Shown: positions 7,449-16,955, counted from the stretch's first letter. The stretch is 64,000 nucleotides of DNA from Nocardioides sp. Iso805N (GCF_000364605.1 NZ_KB822586.1:1-64000); one strand, 5' to 3'. The notes: a model not told the origin generated them from the letters alone. A program made the numbers and translations.

Positions 7449-9097
7449 GCGACCAGCCGACCTACATCACGCGGTGGGGACTCGACGAGGCGGCCGGCTT
7501 CGTCGCGGGCGCAGGGCCGCTGGACGGCCTGATCTTCGCGATCAAGGACAACATCGACCTCGTCGGGGTCCCGACCACCGCCGGCGACCCGCGGCGGACG
7601 AGCCCGGCGGCGGCCTCGGCGACGGCGGTCCAACGGCTCCTCGAGGCCGGCGCGGCGCCGGTGGGGAAGACCAACCTCGACCAGTACGCGACAGGTCTGG
7701 TCGGCACCCGCTCGCCGTACGGCGCCTGCCACTCGGTCTATTCGCCCGCGCACGTCAGCGGCGGGTCGAGCTCGGGCAGCGCGGTCGCGGTGGCGTCGGG
7801 GGAGGTCGACTTCGCGCTGGGCACCGACACCGCCGGCAGCGGGCGCGTCCCGGCGGCGTTCAACGGCATCGTCGGGCTGAAGCCCTCGCGCGGCCTGGTC
7901 TCGACCACCGGCGTGGTGCCGGCGTGCCGCTCGCTGGACTGCGTGACCATCTTCAGCCGCACGGTGGCCCAGGCTGCGCGCGTGCTCGAGACGATGGCGG
8001 CCTACGACGAGGCGGATCCCTACAGTCGGGTCCTCACGCAGCGGCCGGCCCTCATCACGCCGGTGGTGGCCGTCCCGAGCGGCGACCTCGGGTTGGATCC
8101 GCAGCACCAGGTGGCGTGGGAGGCGACGAAGGCGGACGCCGCACGACGCTTCCGCACCGTCTCGGTGGACGTGACGCCCTTCCTGGAGGCAGCGCGCCTG
8201 CTCTACGAGGGGCCGTGGGTCGCCGAGCGCCAGCTGGCCTTCGGGGACGCGCTCGACGACGACCCGGCGGTCGATCCCACGGTGCGCTCGATCGTGGCCG
8301 GTGCGACGCCGGCGTCGGCGGTCGACGCCTTCCGCGGGCTGCACCGCCTGGCCGAGCTCGATCGCGCTACCCGGCAGACCTGGGAGGTCGCCGACGTGCT
8401 GCTCCTGCCGGTGACGCCGACGCACCCGACCCTGGCCGACGTGGCGGCCGACCCGGTCGGCGCCAACAGCGCGCTCGGGCGGTTCACCAACATGACGAAC
8501 CTGCTCGACCTGTGTGCCATCGCCTTCGCGGGGACGGCACGGGGCGACGGGCTGCCGTTCGGCGTACAGCTGCTGGCGCCGGCAGGAGGGGACCGGCTGG
8601 TCTCCGGGCTGGCGGCGCGGTGGCTCGGGGAGACGGTGCCCTCGGAGGCCTCCGTGTTGTCCGGGCGGTCGGTGCCGGGGGCGGGCGAGGAGCGGATGGT
8701 CGTGGCGGTGGCGGGTGCGCACCTCGGCGGCCAGCCGCTCAACCCCGATCTGGTCGCGCGCGGTGGTGTGTTTCTCGAGCTGACCAGCACGGCGTCTGAC
8801 TATCGGATGTACCTCGTCGACGGCCCGCTCCCACGCCCCGGCCTCACCCGGGTGCCTGGGTCTGCGGCCGATGGCGCCGCTGGGTCTGGCGGCGGCCTCG
8901 AGGTGGAGCTGTGGTCGCTGCCGATCGCGAGCGTCGGCGGCTTCCTCGCCACCATCGCCGCGCCGCTCGGGCTGGGCCCGGTCGAGCTCGCCGACGGCCG
9001 CACGGTGACGGGCTTCATCTGCAGCGCCGACGGTGTCGACCCGACGCGCGAGATCACCGAGTACGGCGGCTGGCGGGCCTGGTTGGGCTCGCGATGA
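7445..9097 (+). CDS. atzF: allophanate hydrolase
   Basis: 550 residues. The amidase-signature core covers about 1-430, with the Ser-cisSer-Lys elements visible: Lys in FAIKDN (about 33), the SGGSSSGSA loop (about 105-113) and GTDTAGSGR (about 130) carrying the nucleophile. A C-terminal allophanate hydrolase domain follows from about 435 (AVAGAHLGGQPLNPDL). It splits allophanate into two ammonia and two CO2, the last step after guanidine carboxylation and deimination. It overlaps the carboxylase by ATGA, so it is the last gene of the riboswitch-led operon. Length and motifs are complete. Confidence 0.95.
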   Translation: MSDQPTYITRWGLDEAAGFVAGAGPLDGLIFAIKDNIDLVGVPTTAGDPRRTSPAAASATAVQRLLEAGAAPVGKTNLDQYATGLVGTRSPYGACHSVYSPAHVSGGSSSGSAVAVASGEVDFALGTDTAGSGRVPAAFNGIVGLKPSRGLVSTTGVVPACRSLDCVTIFSRTVAQAARVLETMAAYDEADPYSRVLTQRPALITPVVAVPSGDLGLDPQHQVAWEATKADAARRFRTVSVDVTPFLEAARLLYEGPWVAERQLAFGDALDDDPAVDPTVRSIVAGATPASAVDAFRGLHRLAELDRATRQTWEVADVLLLPVTPTHPTLADVAADPVGANSALGRFTNMTNLLDLCAIAFAGTARGDGLPFGVQLLAPAGGDRLVSGLAARWLGETVPSEASVLSGRSVPGAGEERMVVAVAGAHLGGQPLNPDLVARGGVFLELTSTASDYRMYLVDGPLPRPGLTRVPGSAADGAAGSGGGLEVELWSLPIASVGGFLATIAAPLGLGPVELADGRTVTGFICSADGVDPTREITEYGGWRAWLGSR

Positions 9098-9101
9098 CGG
9101 C

Positions 9102-9174
9102 GTCGGGATAGTCCGGGGCACACATCATGGGTTACCAGCGAGTAGCCCTGATTTCCGCCCCGGACTATCCCGAC
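9102..9174. terminator. long inverted repeat between convergent genes
   Basis: An 18-bp perfect inverted repeat: GTCGGGATAGTCCGGGGC at 9102-9119 and its complement at 9157-9174, separated by 37 bases. It starts five bases after the allophanate hydrolase stop and ends before the stop of the leftward small gene at 9186, so it is placed to end transcription from both sides. There is no T tract, as is usual in actinobacteria. Confidence 0.65.
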
Positions 9175-9185
9175 ACAGCGAAAAT

Positions 9186-9404
9186 CTAGAGCTTGCCGAG
9201 CCGTGCGTACGGGCTGACGATCCGGATGATCTGCGGGCGGAAGTCGACCGTCACCGCGCCCGATTCGACGCTGATGACCCGGCCCATGCCGTGGGAGTCG
9301 TGCGAGACCATGTCACCCACTTCGAACGTCTCGATGATCGGCTCGGCCTTGGCCTTGAAGGGACTGCTCGCGAGGTGCCGTCGCTGCGGAAGTGAGGTTG
9401 CCAT
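9186..9404 (-). CDS. conserved small protein, 72 residues
   Basis: A 72-residue basic protein whose second half contains FEVGDMVSHDSHGMGRVISVESG, an SH3-like or CarD-N-like beta segment, and ends IVSPYARLGKL. Small proteins of this kind are widespread in actinobacteria without an assigned role. ATG at 9404 is preferred; an upstream frame extension to 9506 is rich in arginine and looks like non-coding sequence. It ends opposite the guanidine operon and shares the terminator hairpin with it. A nucleic-acid or RNA-polymerase interaction is only a guess from the fold. Confidence 0.65.
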   Translation of the reverse strand: MATSLPQRRHLASSPFKAKAEPIIETFEVGDMVSHDSHGMGRVISVESGAVTVDFRPQIIRIVSPYARLGKL

Positions 9405-9519
9405 CACTCTGAGTATGCGCCCCCGGAGGCCTGAGTGACGATTAGTCGCGCACCGAGCGCGTCGCGGATGAGCCAATCGCCGACGTGCCGACGGCCTCCG
9501 AGGCACCCGAGCGGCACGC

Positions 9520-10233
9520 TCAGAAGACCAGCTGACCCACGGCGTAGCTGACCAGCATGGTCGCCGCCCCGACCGTGAGGGTCCGGAGCAGCGTCGGGCC
9601 GAGATTCATCCGGCCCGTGCGCGCACCGATGATCGAGGTGAGGGTCAGCGAGATCGCCACTGCCGCCGCGATGGCCCACTTCTCGACGTTGTAGGGCACG
9701 AGCAGGGTGATCAGCAACGGGATCGCTGCGCCGAGCCCGTAGGCGATGGCCGACCCCACGCCGGTGCGAACGGTGTCTCGCGTCGAGGTGAGCTCGCGGA
9801 TGCCGTGCTCCACGTCGAGCTGGGCGGCGAGCGGGTCGTGCGCCATGAGCTGGTCGGCCACCGCACGGGCCAGCTCCGACGTCAGGCCGCGCGCCTCGTA
9901 GTGCGCCACCAGCTCGGCCCACTCGGCCTCGGGGTCGCGTGCCAGCTGAGCGGCCTCCTCCTCGGCGGTCGTCAGCTCGGCCTCGCGCTCGTCCGCGGCC
10001 TCCATCCACTCCGAGCCACCCGCCACGAGCATGCCGGCGATGGTGGCGGCCGTGGCAGCGATCAGCAGGGCGTGGTCGCCAGCTCCTGCCCCGGCGAAGC
10101 CCTCGAGGATGCCGGCGGTCGCGATGATCCCGTCATTGGCCACGACCCGCCACAGCCGCAGGGACTCACGGTCGGAGACTGCCGACCGCAGCCGGGGAAG
10201 AAGCCCCGGCCGTGGCTCGGCGGTCGACGTCAT
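9520..10233 (-). CDS. VIT1/CCC1 family (DUF125) membrane transporter
   Basis: 237 residues with the arrangement of vacuolar iron transporter homologues: a first hydrophobic pair after NDGIIATAGILEGFAGAG, a cytoplasmic acidic helical segment (about 80-140, rich in Glu: EWMEAADEREAELTTAEEEA), then three more membrane segments. Eukaryotic members move Fe2+ or Mn2+ into the vacuole. Bacterial members are presumed metal exporters, so the substrate here is inference. The Glu-rich helical hairpin is the metal-binding region in the family. It is transcribed with, but not overlapping, neighbours on the same strand. Confidence 0.88.
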   Translation of the reverse strand: MTSTAEPRPGLLPRLRSAVSDRESLRLWRVVANDGIIATAGILEGFAGAGAGDHALLIAATAATIAGMLVAGGSEWMEAADEREAELTTAEEEAAQLARDPEAEWAELVAHYEARGLTSELARAVADQLMAHDPLAAQLDVEHGIRELTSTRDTVRTGVGSAIAYGLGAAIPLLITLLVPYNVEKWAIAAAVAISLTLTSIIGARTGRMNLGPTLLRTLTVGAATMLVSYAVGQLVF

Positions 10234-10263
10234 GGCTCCGATTATCCGCTGATCCCGGGCGGG

Positions 10264-13080
10264 TCAGGACCACTGCCGCCGGATGACCGTCGTCACCGCG
10301 AACGGGTCGGCACCCCGCTGCGCGGTCAGGACGCCGGCGCCCTGCGGCGAGCCGGTGTAGAGCGGGGCACCGCCACCGATCCAGTGGTCCCAGGCGCGCC
10401 CGAAGTGCTCGGCGTCGGCTGCGTTGGCGCCCAGCACGGACGGTACGGCGTGCCACACCTCGCCGTCGGGCGTGATCTCCCCGGTGGCCCCGATCCGGGC
10501 CAGCTCGTGGCCGGTCCGCTCGCGCTGGGTCACCACCCAGCGCGGGATGACGTAGCGGGGCGATGCCAGCGGCGCGAGCACCTCGCCCAGCGCGGCCGCG
10601 AAGATTGCCGATCCGGCCTCGTCGACGTCGGTCAGGCCGACGCGATACTCGCCGTCGGGCTCCACCTCCACCCGCAGGCGATCGGCGCCGACCGGCAGGT
10701 GCGCGGCGGCGTGCAGTGCGTCGGCGACGGCTCCAGCGAGCTGGGTGACCGATAGGGGCGCGGCCGCCACTACCACCCGGCGGTGACCCTCAGCGCGCAG
10801 CGCACGTCCCCGCCACATGGTCGCGGGGACGGCCGTGACCACGGCCAGGCCGGTGGCCAGGCCGCTCGCCAGGGCCAGTCCCGGCGCCGCTGTCGCGGTG
10901 ATGGCCCAGCCGGCCGCTGCGGCCGCGGTCAGCGTCCAGCCCGTGCCGGTCGCGATCCGCGTCGGCAGCAGGTCGGGCAACGGTCCGCGCAGCTCCAGTG
11001 CGCTCTCACGGACGACCACGGTCTGGGGCGCGGTCACGCTGCCCAGCCGCGCAGGTCCGTCGGGCCGGATGCGCATCGTCCGGGTCGGCGCGTCGTCGTA
11101 CGGCTCACCAATGTGCCAGCGCTCGCGGATCCCGTGCCGGTCCTCGGAGCGCACCAGCATCCGCGCGTTGAGGGCGTCGAAGTCGGCGGGTGGCGGGGGC
11201 TGGTACGGCGAGAATGCGGCATCGATGTGCCCGACGCCGTCCACGACGGTGCCGTCGTCGTCGACCCCGAAGTAGCCGTCGTGCTTGCGGACGAGCCGCT
11301 GCCAGTCGTTGTCGCCGCGTGGGTGGCCGGCCGCGACACAGGCGAGAGACCAGTTGATCGCGACCTTGTCGGGGCGCGCAGGATCGATCCGCAGCGCGCG
11401 GCCACGGGTCTGCACCACGGCCGTTGCGGTGGTCACGGCGGTGAGGTCGACGATGCCGGTGATCCGCCGGGCGTCCCAGCCTTCGCCGAGCAGACCGCGG
11501 GTGCCGACCAGCACGTGGCAGCCGCCCGCCTCGAAGAACCGGGTGACGTGGCCGACCCAGCCGCGGCTGGTCCAAGGTCCGACCAGGCGCGCGTAGTCGG
11601 GTCCGTGCTCGATCGCGAGCCTGCCGGCGAGTGTGGGGTCCGTCGCGGCGATCTGGTCCCTCAGCGCTTCCAGCGTCGTCGATGCCCCAGCGACGGTCGC
11701 GCCGGTGACGAGCAGGGCGTCGGGACTGCCCGAGCTGTCGGCCAGGAGCGCGGCGATCGCGGCGTGGGCCGAGCCAGCCTGTTCGGAGAGCACCCCGTCG
11801 AGGTCGGCGGGCAGCGTGGCGGAGGCACGTTCGTGGTCGCACAGCACCAGCAGGCGCAGGTCATCGCCCAGCGCGAGCCGCTCCTGGTAGACGATCTGCG
11901 CGGTCGCCGTCACCTTCGACTCCGAGCGTGCGAGGACGCGGTCGACGGGGGATCGCCCGCGGCGTACGCCTCGCTTGGTGAGGACATAGCCGACGGACGG
12001 TAGCGCTCGGCGTACGCCGGACAGGACGCGCTCGTCGCCGGGGTCGGCGCTGCGCAGCAGCGCGCCCTTGACCCAGTCGTCGATGAGACAGACCCAGTCG
12101 TCCGAGGTGGGGTCGCGCCGGTGCTCCTCGGCGATCACCGCGCCCGGAGGCAGCGCCAACAGTCCGGCGTGGTGCACGCGCAGCGCGGCGAGGGCGAGCT
12201 CCGGCTGGGAGCGGGCGAGCGCGTCCCAGCTCGGCGCGTCGCCCGCGCGCTGCACGAACCGTCGCTCGAGCCAGGTCAGGAACGGCACACTCCCGTACGT
12301 CGGGTCGCTGAGCCCGGCGATCAGCTCGGCGAACCGCTCCGCGCTCTCGGCGAGCCAGTCCTGCTCGGTCCGGGTCGGCTCGGTCAGCCAGACCAGCTCG
12401 GCGAACGGCGCCAGGTCACCCTCGCGGACGACCGCCGGGATCGAGGTCTCGAACGCGATCTGGCCGAAGAGCTCCGCGACCAGGTCCGCCTCGCTCCGCG
12501 TCAGGGCGGCCGGCGGGGTGGCCGTGAGGCCGAGCACGCGGGCCTGGGGGAGCAGGTCGAGCAGTTCGGCGAGTAGCCGTCCCCACACCTCGAGCAGGTG
12601 ATGGCACTCGTCGAGGATCAGCAGCAGCGGCCCGGCCTCCTGCAGCTGCTTGATCAGCAGCCGCCCGTTCTCGTGCAGCCGCGAGATGAGCGGGGCGCCC
12701 CTGCCGTCGTCGGAGACTTCCGCGTCCGCGTCGAAGACCGCCAGCGACTGATAGGTCAGCGACGTCAGCGCCGTCGCCAGCGCGCGGTCGTCGCCGGCCT
12801 CCAGGCCGATCGCGCCAGCCTGCCGCACCCACTGACCCTGGATGGCGGTGTTGGGGCTGAGTACGGCGACCCGCTGGGCGGTGCCGTCGCGGAGCATGCG
12901 CCGCGCCGTCTCGAGACCGACCAGGGTCTTGCCCGCGCCCGGCGGGAGCACGACCCAGCACCGCTGCCGTCCGGCCGCCCAGGCTGCTTCGAGGCCGGCG
13001 AGTGCGCGTTGCTGATGGGTTCGAAGGCGGAGTCCGCCGCTGCTGTCCGCCGTACGGTCGATCCCCACGTCGCCCCCCAT
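10264..13080 (-). CDS. SF2 DEAD/DEAH-type helicase with a predicted membrane hairpin
   Basis: 938 residues. The N-terminal RecA-like domain has THQQRALAGL, a Walker A motif PPGAGKT (about 46-52), Walker B DECHH and motif III TATPP. The second RecA domain has GTRGLLGEGWD and motif VI QTRGRALR. After about residue 640 the sequence leaves the helicase core, and around 713-757 it is almost wholly Ala/Gly/Val/Leu/Thr, long enough for two membrane-spanning helices. A further 180-residue domain follows. AGGAGG upstream of ATG 13080 supports the start. Helicase or translocase activity is clear from motifs. The biological role is unknown, and no nuclease or methylase partner lies beside it. Confidence 0.85.
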   Translation of the reverse strand: MGGDVGIDRTADSSGGLRLRTHQQRALAGLEAAWAAGRQRCWVVLPPGAGKTLVGLETARRMLRDGTAQRVAVLSPNTAIQGQWVRQAGAIGLEAGDDRALATALTSLTYQSLAVFDADAEVSDDGRGAPLISRLHENGRLLIKQLQEAGPLLLILDECHHLLEVWGRLLAELLDLLPQARVLGLTATPPAALTRSEADLVAELFGQIAFETSIPAVVREGDLAPFAELVWLTEPTRTEQDWLAESAERFAELIAGLSDPTYGSVPFLTWLERRFVQRAGDAPSWDALARSQPELALAALRVHHAGLLALPPGAVIAEEHRRDPTSDDWVCLIDDWVKGALLRSADPGDERVLSGVRRALPSVGYVLTKRGVRRGRSPVDRVLARSESKVTATAQIVYQERLALGDDLRLLVLCDHERASATLPADLDGVLSEQAGSAHAAIAALLADSSGSPDALLVTGATVAGASTTLEALRDQIAATDPTLAGRLAIEHGPDYARLVGPWTSRGWVGHVTRFFEAGGCHVLVGTRGLLGEGWDARRITGIVDLTAVTTATAVVQTRGRALRIDPARPDKVAINWSLACVAAGHPRGDNDWQRLVRKHDGYFGVDDDGTVVDGVGHIDAAFSPYQPPPPADFDALNARMLVRSEDRHGIRERWHIGEPYDDAPTRTMRIRPDGPARLGSVTAPQTVVVRESALELRGPLPDLLPTRIATGTGWTLTAAAAAGWAITATAAPGLALASGLATGLAVVTAVPATMWRGRALRAEGHRRVVVAAAPLSVTQLAGAVADALHAAAHLPVGADRLRVEVEPDGEYRVGLTDVDEAGSAIFAAALGEVLAPLASPRYVIPRWVVTQRERTGHELARIGATGEITPDGEVWHAVPSVLGANAADAEHFGRAWDHWIGGGAPLYTGSPQGAGVLTAQRGADPFAVTTVIRRQWS

Positions 13081-13303
13081 GCGCCTCCTGGTGCCCTGGC
13101 GGGCCGGGTCGTCAGGTTATCCGGGCACCGCTCGCGCAACCCCTTCAGGTTCGGCTACCCGATGTGGGGGAGGTGCCTGGTTATGAGGTGCATGAGGGGG
13201 CACCACTCCTTTGGCCCCGGTGCCGAGCGCAAGCAGCGCGTCGCCGGCGGGGCGGAATCCAGATCCGAACGAACCGGTGGGACTCGAGGGAAGTGGGTCG
13301 AAC
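13081..13303. promoter_or_regulatory. divergent promoter region, helicase / glycosidase
   Basis: 223 bases separate the leftward helicase from the rightward glycosidase. Promoters for both must lie here. The segment contains AGGAGG for the helicase, and GC-rich short stem-loops around 13150-13260 that match no riboswitch consensus I know. I can name no operator. Confidence 0.35.
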
Positions 13304-14386
13304 GTGAAGTTCAGAATCTCCAAAGCTGCGGTGATCGTCAGCGTCTTGGTGGTAGCCGGCGGTAGTGCTGCCTACGGCATCGCGCAGGCAGAAGACACGA
13401 CGTCGACCGCGTCTTGCACTGCGTCGCCGTCCTTGGACGTCGGCGCCACCACGACGACGTTCTCGGTGCAGTGCAGCGTCCCGAACCAGACGGTGACCGT
13501 GACATCCGCGCCAACAGCCACCGCGACGGTCACCGTCACGGCCCCTCCCAGCGCGAGCGATACGCCGACGCCGACTCCGAGCGACTCGCCACCGGCGAGC
13601 GTCACGTCGTCTCCGACGCCGTCGACCGCCTCCGCCACGTCGGCCCCGACGCGGACGACAACCCCGACCGGCGGCCCGTGCGCGGCGAATGCGATCGCCG
13701 CGTTCTTCCCGACCGCCGGCAACGCGACCGGTCAGGGCTCCGAGGACCTGGGCAACAACTACAACGCCTCGGCTGAGGAGTGGGGCATCTACCCCGAGTA
13801 CAGGCAGACGATGTGCGTCTACTCCACCAGCCACTGGACCGTGGACGCGGCGGTCACGAACCACGGCGGGGCGGTCCAGGCGTACCCGTCGATGCGCAAG
13901 ATCTACCACGACTGGGGTGCGGGCAGTGACTTCTCCAAGGACCCGAAGCTCTCGTCGTTCACCCAGCTGCAGTCGACCTTCGCGCAGACCGATCCGGCCG
14001 ACTGCTCCTCGTGCATCTACGACGACGCCTTCGACATCTGGTTGAACGGCATCTCGAGCTCCGGTGACACCGAGCTGATGATCTGGACGCACAACGAGGG
14101 TCAGGCGCCGGCCGGATCCAAGGTTGCCTCCGACGTATCGCTGGCGGGGCACACCTGGGACGTCTACTACGCGCGCCCTGACTACGTCGCCTACGTCCCC
14201 ACGGACGTCAACGACATCTCGCAGGGCACCTTCGACCTCAAGGCCTTCATCAACGACGCCGCCGGCCGCAAGCTGACCACGGCGGACCCGACGGTGGGAC
14301 AGGTCTCGTACGGCGTCGAGACGGTCTCGACCGGGGGAGTCTCCCGGCACTGGGACTTCAGCAACTTCAGCGTCGTCGACAAGTGA
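13304..14386 (+). CDS. secreted or membrane-anchored GH12-like glycoside hydrolase
   Basis: 360 residues. Basic residues precede a hydrophobic segment (AAVIVSVLVVAGGSAAYGIAQA, 6-27), a signal peptide or N-terminal anchor. A Thr/Ser/Pro-rich linker follows to about residue 125, then a catalytic domain with GH12 features: YDDAFDIWLNG, the nucleophile region DTELMIW, and near the end SYGVETVSTGG with the likely acid/base Glu. GH12 enzymes cut beta-1,4-glucan or xyloglucan, so an extracellular plant-polysaccharide role is inferred. GTG 13304 fits the signal peptide. An upstream frame opens at 13211 but adds a hydrophilic stretch unlike a signal. Confidence 0.75.
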   Translation: MKFRISKAAVIVSVLVVAGGSAAYGIAQAEDTTSTASCTASPSLDVGATTTTFSVQCSVPNQTVTVTSAPTATATVTVTAPPSASDTPTPTPSDSPPASVTSSPTPSTASATSAPTRTTTPTGGPCAANAIAAFFPTAGNATGQGSEDLGNNYNASAEEWGIYPEYRQTMCVYSTSHWTVDAAVTNHGGAVQAYPSMRKIYHDWGAGSDFSKDPKLSSFTQLQSTFAQTDPADCSSCIYDDAFDIWLNGISSSGDTELMIWTHNEGQAPAGSKVASDVSLAGHTWDVYYARPDYVAYVPTDVNDISQGTFDLKAFINDAAGRKLTTADPTVGQVSYGVETVSTGGVSRHWDFSNFSVVDK

Positions 14387-14395
14387 ACGTGACGG

Positions 14396-15448
14396 CTACG
14401 TTTCGGTCTTGGCCGCCACGTGACGGTTGACCTGTCCGATGACGTGCTCGCCGTAGGCGGCCAGGGTCTCCTCCTTGGCGTCGTGCTGGAGGTAGACGGC
14501 GAACTGGTCGACACCCATCGCGCGCAGCGCGTCGAGCTTGGCGACCTGCTCCTCGACCGTGCCGATCAGGCAGAAGCGCTCGACGATCTCGTCGGGCACG
14601 AAGCCGGCATGACTGTTCCCGGCGCGGCCGTGCTCGTTGTAGTCGTAGCCCTCGCGGCCCTTGATGTAGTCGGTCAGGGCCGCGGGGACTGCGTCTCCGG
14701 TGGTTGAGCCGGTCGACGCCCCGTACTTGGCCACGATGTCGGCCACGTGGTTGCCGACCATCCCGCCGAACCAGCGGCACTGGTCGATCGCGTGTGCGCG
14801 GGCCTCGGCGGACCCGTCGGTGACGTACGCCGGCGCCGCGACGCAGAACGTGAGCGACTCCGGGTCGCGGCCGGCGTCCGCGGCTGCCTTCCGGACGGTG
14901 GCGATCATCCAGGAGGCGATGTCGAGGTCGGCCAGCTGCAGGATGAAGCCGTCGCCGACCTCGCCCGCGGCTTTGAGCGCCAGCGGACCGTAGGCGGCGA
15001 TCCAGACCTCCAGCCGCGAGCTCGTCGCCCAGGGGAACTGCAGCGTGGAGCCGTTGACCTCGACGGGGCGGCAGTTGGCCAGCTCGCGGATGACGTGGGT
15101 GGCGTCGCGCATCTCCTTGATCGTGGTCGGCTTCCCGTTGAGCACCCGGACGGCGGAGTCGCCGCGGCCGATGCCGCAGACGGTGCGATTGCCGTACATC
15201 TCGTTGAGGGTGGCGAAGACACTCGCCGTGACGGTCCAGTCGCGGGTGGCCGGGTTGGTGACGAACGGCCCCACGGTGATCCGCCGGGTCTCGGAGAGGA
15301 TCTGGCTGTGGATGACGTAGGGCTCCATCCACAGCAGGTGGGAGTCGAAGGTCCACACATGGCTGAACCCGAACTCCTCGGCACGCTTGGCCAGCGCGAC
15401 GGTGCGCCACACCGGTGGGTCGGTCTGCAGGACGACTCCGAAGTCCAT
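14396..15448 (-). CDS. F420-dependent LLM-class oxidoreductase (TIGR03842-like)
   Basis: 350 residues of the luciferase-like monooxygenase/F420 oxidoreductase barrel. The opening MDFGVVLQTDPP, HVWTFDSHLLWMEPY and CGIGRGDSAVRVL are typical of the TIGR03842 group. It is the third gene of an operon after beta-ureidopropionase and dihydropyrimidinase, 49 bases downstream of the latter. No flavin/iron-sulfur dihydropyrimidine dehydrogenase is present. The possibility that this F420 enzyme interconverts pyrimidine and dihydropyrimidine is attractive, but it is inference from position only. The LLM superfamily also contains RutA, a pyrimidine oxygenase. Confidence 0.88.
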   Translation of the reverse strand: MDFGVVLQTDPPVWRTVALAKRAEEFGFSHVWTFDSHLLWMEPYVIHSQILSETRRITVGPFVTNPATRDWTVTASVFATLNEMYGNRTVCGIGRGDSAVRVLNGKPTTIKEMRDATHVIRELANCRPVEVNGSTLQFPWATSSRLEVWIAAYGPLALKAAGEVGDGFILQLADLDIASWMIATVRKAAADAGRDPESLTFCVAAPAYVTDGSAEARAHAIDQCRWFGGMVGNHVADIVAKYGASTGSTTGDAVPAALTDYIKGREGYDYNEHGRAGNSHAGFVPDEIVERFCLIGTVEEQVAKLDALRAMGVDQFAVYLQHDAKEETLAAYGEHVIGQVNRHVAAKTET

Positions 15449-15479
15449 GTGTGTTCCTTTCGGCCCCGAGGGTTCGGTC

Positions 15480-15497
15480 CCCGAGCTTGTCGAGGGG
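15480..15497. repeat. dispersed repeat core after the dihydropyrimidinase stop
   Basis: CCCGAGCTTGTCGAGGGG is the reverse complement of the core found twice at 434-499. It lies immediately downstream of the dihydropyrimidinase stop codon and upstream of the F420 oxidoreductase gene, so it is transcribed between two cistrons. Confidence 0.7.
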
Positions 15498-16955
15498 TCA
15501 GCTCAGGTATTGCGACAGGCCACGCTTGACGTACTGCCCATGGCCCTTGCGGCCGACGTATCCGCTGTCGTCGACGACGACGGATCCGCGCGACATCACC
15601 AGGTCGACATGGCCGTCGATCTCGAAGCCCTCCCAGGCGGAGTAGTCCATGTTCATGTGATGGCCGCCGCGGCCCGATGGGGTGCCGTCCGCCAGGGTCC
15701 CGACCCCGATCGAGGTGTGGCCCGCGGGGTCGTAGACGACGATGTCGGCGTCGGCGCCAGGCACGATGACGCCCTTGCGGCCGTACATGCCGAACATCCG
15801 GGCCGGCGTCGTCGAGGTGATCTCGACCCACCTCTCCAGCGTGATCTCGCCGGCGACGACGCCCTGATACATCAGGTCCATCCGGTTCTCGACCGAGCCG
15901 ATGCCGTTGGGGATCTTGGAGAAGTCGCCGCGGCCCAGCTCCTTCTGGTCCTTCATGCAGAAGGGGCAGTGGTCGGTGGAGACCATCTGGAGGTCGTTGG
16001 TGCGCAGGCTCTGCCACATCGCGTTCTGGTGGCCCTCGGCGCGCGAGCGCAGCGGCGTCGAGCAGACCCACTTGGCGCCCTCGAGGTCGCCCCACTGCTC
16101 ACTCACCGCCGCGAGCTGCTCCTCCAGGGAGAGGTAGAGGTACTGAGGACACGTCTCGCCGAAGACGTTGAGGCCGCGATCGCGCGCGGTCGCGATCTGC
16201 TCCACGGCCTGCTTGGCGGAGACGTGCACGACATAGAGCGGTGCTCCGGTGATGTCGGCGAGCATGATCGCGCGGTGCGTGGCCTCCTCCTCGGCCTGCC
16301 ACGGGCGGGTGACGCCGTGCCAGTAGGGAGTGGTGTGGCCGGCGGCGATCGCCTGCTGCACGAGGACATCGATCACGGCGCCGTTCTCGGCGTGCATCAT
16401 CATCATCGCGCCGTTCTCGGCGCCCTTCTGGAAGGCCCGCAGGATCTGGCCGTCGTCGGAGAGGAAGACGCCCTTGTAGGCCATGAACAGCTTGAAGCTG
16501 GTCACTCCCTCGGCGATCAGCTCGTCCATCGCGGTCAGGCTGGAGTCCTGCACGTCGGACAGGATCTGGTGGAAGCCGTAGTCGATGGCGCAGTTGCCGG
16601 CGGCCTTCTCGTGCCAGAGGTGGTACTGGTCGAGGACGTTCTGCTCGGGATACTGCACGACGAAGTCGACGATCGTGGTGGTGCCGCCCCAGGCCGCCGC
16701 GCGGGTGCCGGTCTCGAAGGTGTCACTGGCGAAGGTGCCGCCGAAGGGCATCTCCATGTGGGTGTGGGCGTCCACGCCCCCCGGGATGACGTACTTGCCG
16801 GTGGCGTCGACGGTGGTGTCGGCGGTGATCGGGCCGAACGGCGTGGCGCCGGGCTGGATCAGCGCGACGATCGTCTCGCCGTCCACGAGTACGTCGGCTT
16901 CCGTGCGCCCGGTCGCGCTGACGACGGTGCCGCCGGTGATCAGGGTGGTGCTCAT
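15498..16955 (-). CDS. hydA: dihydropyrimidinase / hydantoinase
   Basis: 485 residues, normal for the family. Metal ligands of the amidohydrolase barrel are visible: His64 and His66 in DAHTHME, the carboxylated Lys at about 155 in TSFKLFMAYKG, VHVSA and STDHCPF. It hydrolyses dihydrouracil or dihydrothymine to N-carbamoyl-beta-amino acids, the substrate of the preceding gene's product. It starts at ATG 16955 after GAGAGGACAGCG, 22 bases downstream of the nitrilase-like gene. A 53-residue upstream extension of the frame is not conserved-looking. D-hydantoinase activity is possible too. Confidence 0.94.
   Translation of the reverse strand: MSTTLITGGTVVSATGRTEADVLVDGETIVALIQPGATPFGPITADTTVDATGKYVIPGGVDAHTHMEMPFGGTFASDTFETGTRAAAWGGTTTIVDFVVQYPEQNVLDQYHLWHEKAAGNCAIDYGFHQILSDVQDSSLTAMDELIAEGVTSFKLFMAYKGVFLSDDGQILRAFQKGAENGAMMMMHAENGAVIDVLVQQAIAAGHTTPYWHGVTRPWQAEEEATHRAIMLADITGAPLYVVHVSAKQAVEQIATARDRGLNVFGETCPQYLYLSLEEQLAAVSEQWGDLEGAKWVCSTPLRSRAEGHQNAMWQSLRTNDLQMVSTDHCPFCMKDQKELGRGDFSKIPNGIGSVENRMDLMYQGVVAGEITLERWVEITSTTPARMFGMYGRKGVIVPGADADIVVYDPAGHTSIGVGTLADGTPSGRGGHHMNMDYSAWEGFEIDGHVDLVMSRGSVVVDDSGYVGRKGHGQYVKRGLSQYLS

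Noticed and set aside
13081..13303. Possible c-di-AMP or c-di-GMP riboswitch ahead of the GH12-like gene
   Set aside because: Short GC-rich stems and a CCGAAC-type string occur, but the conserved blocks of ydaO or GEMM aptamers are not present in order.
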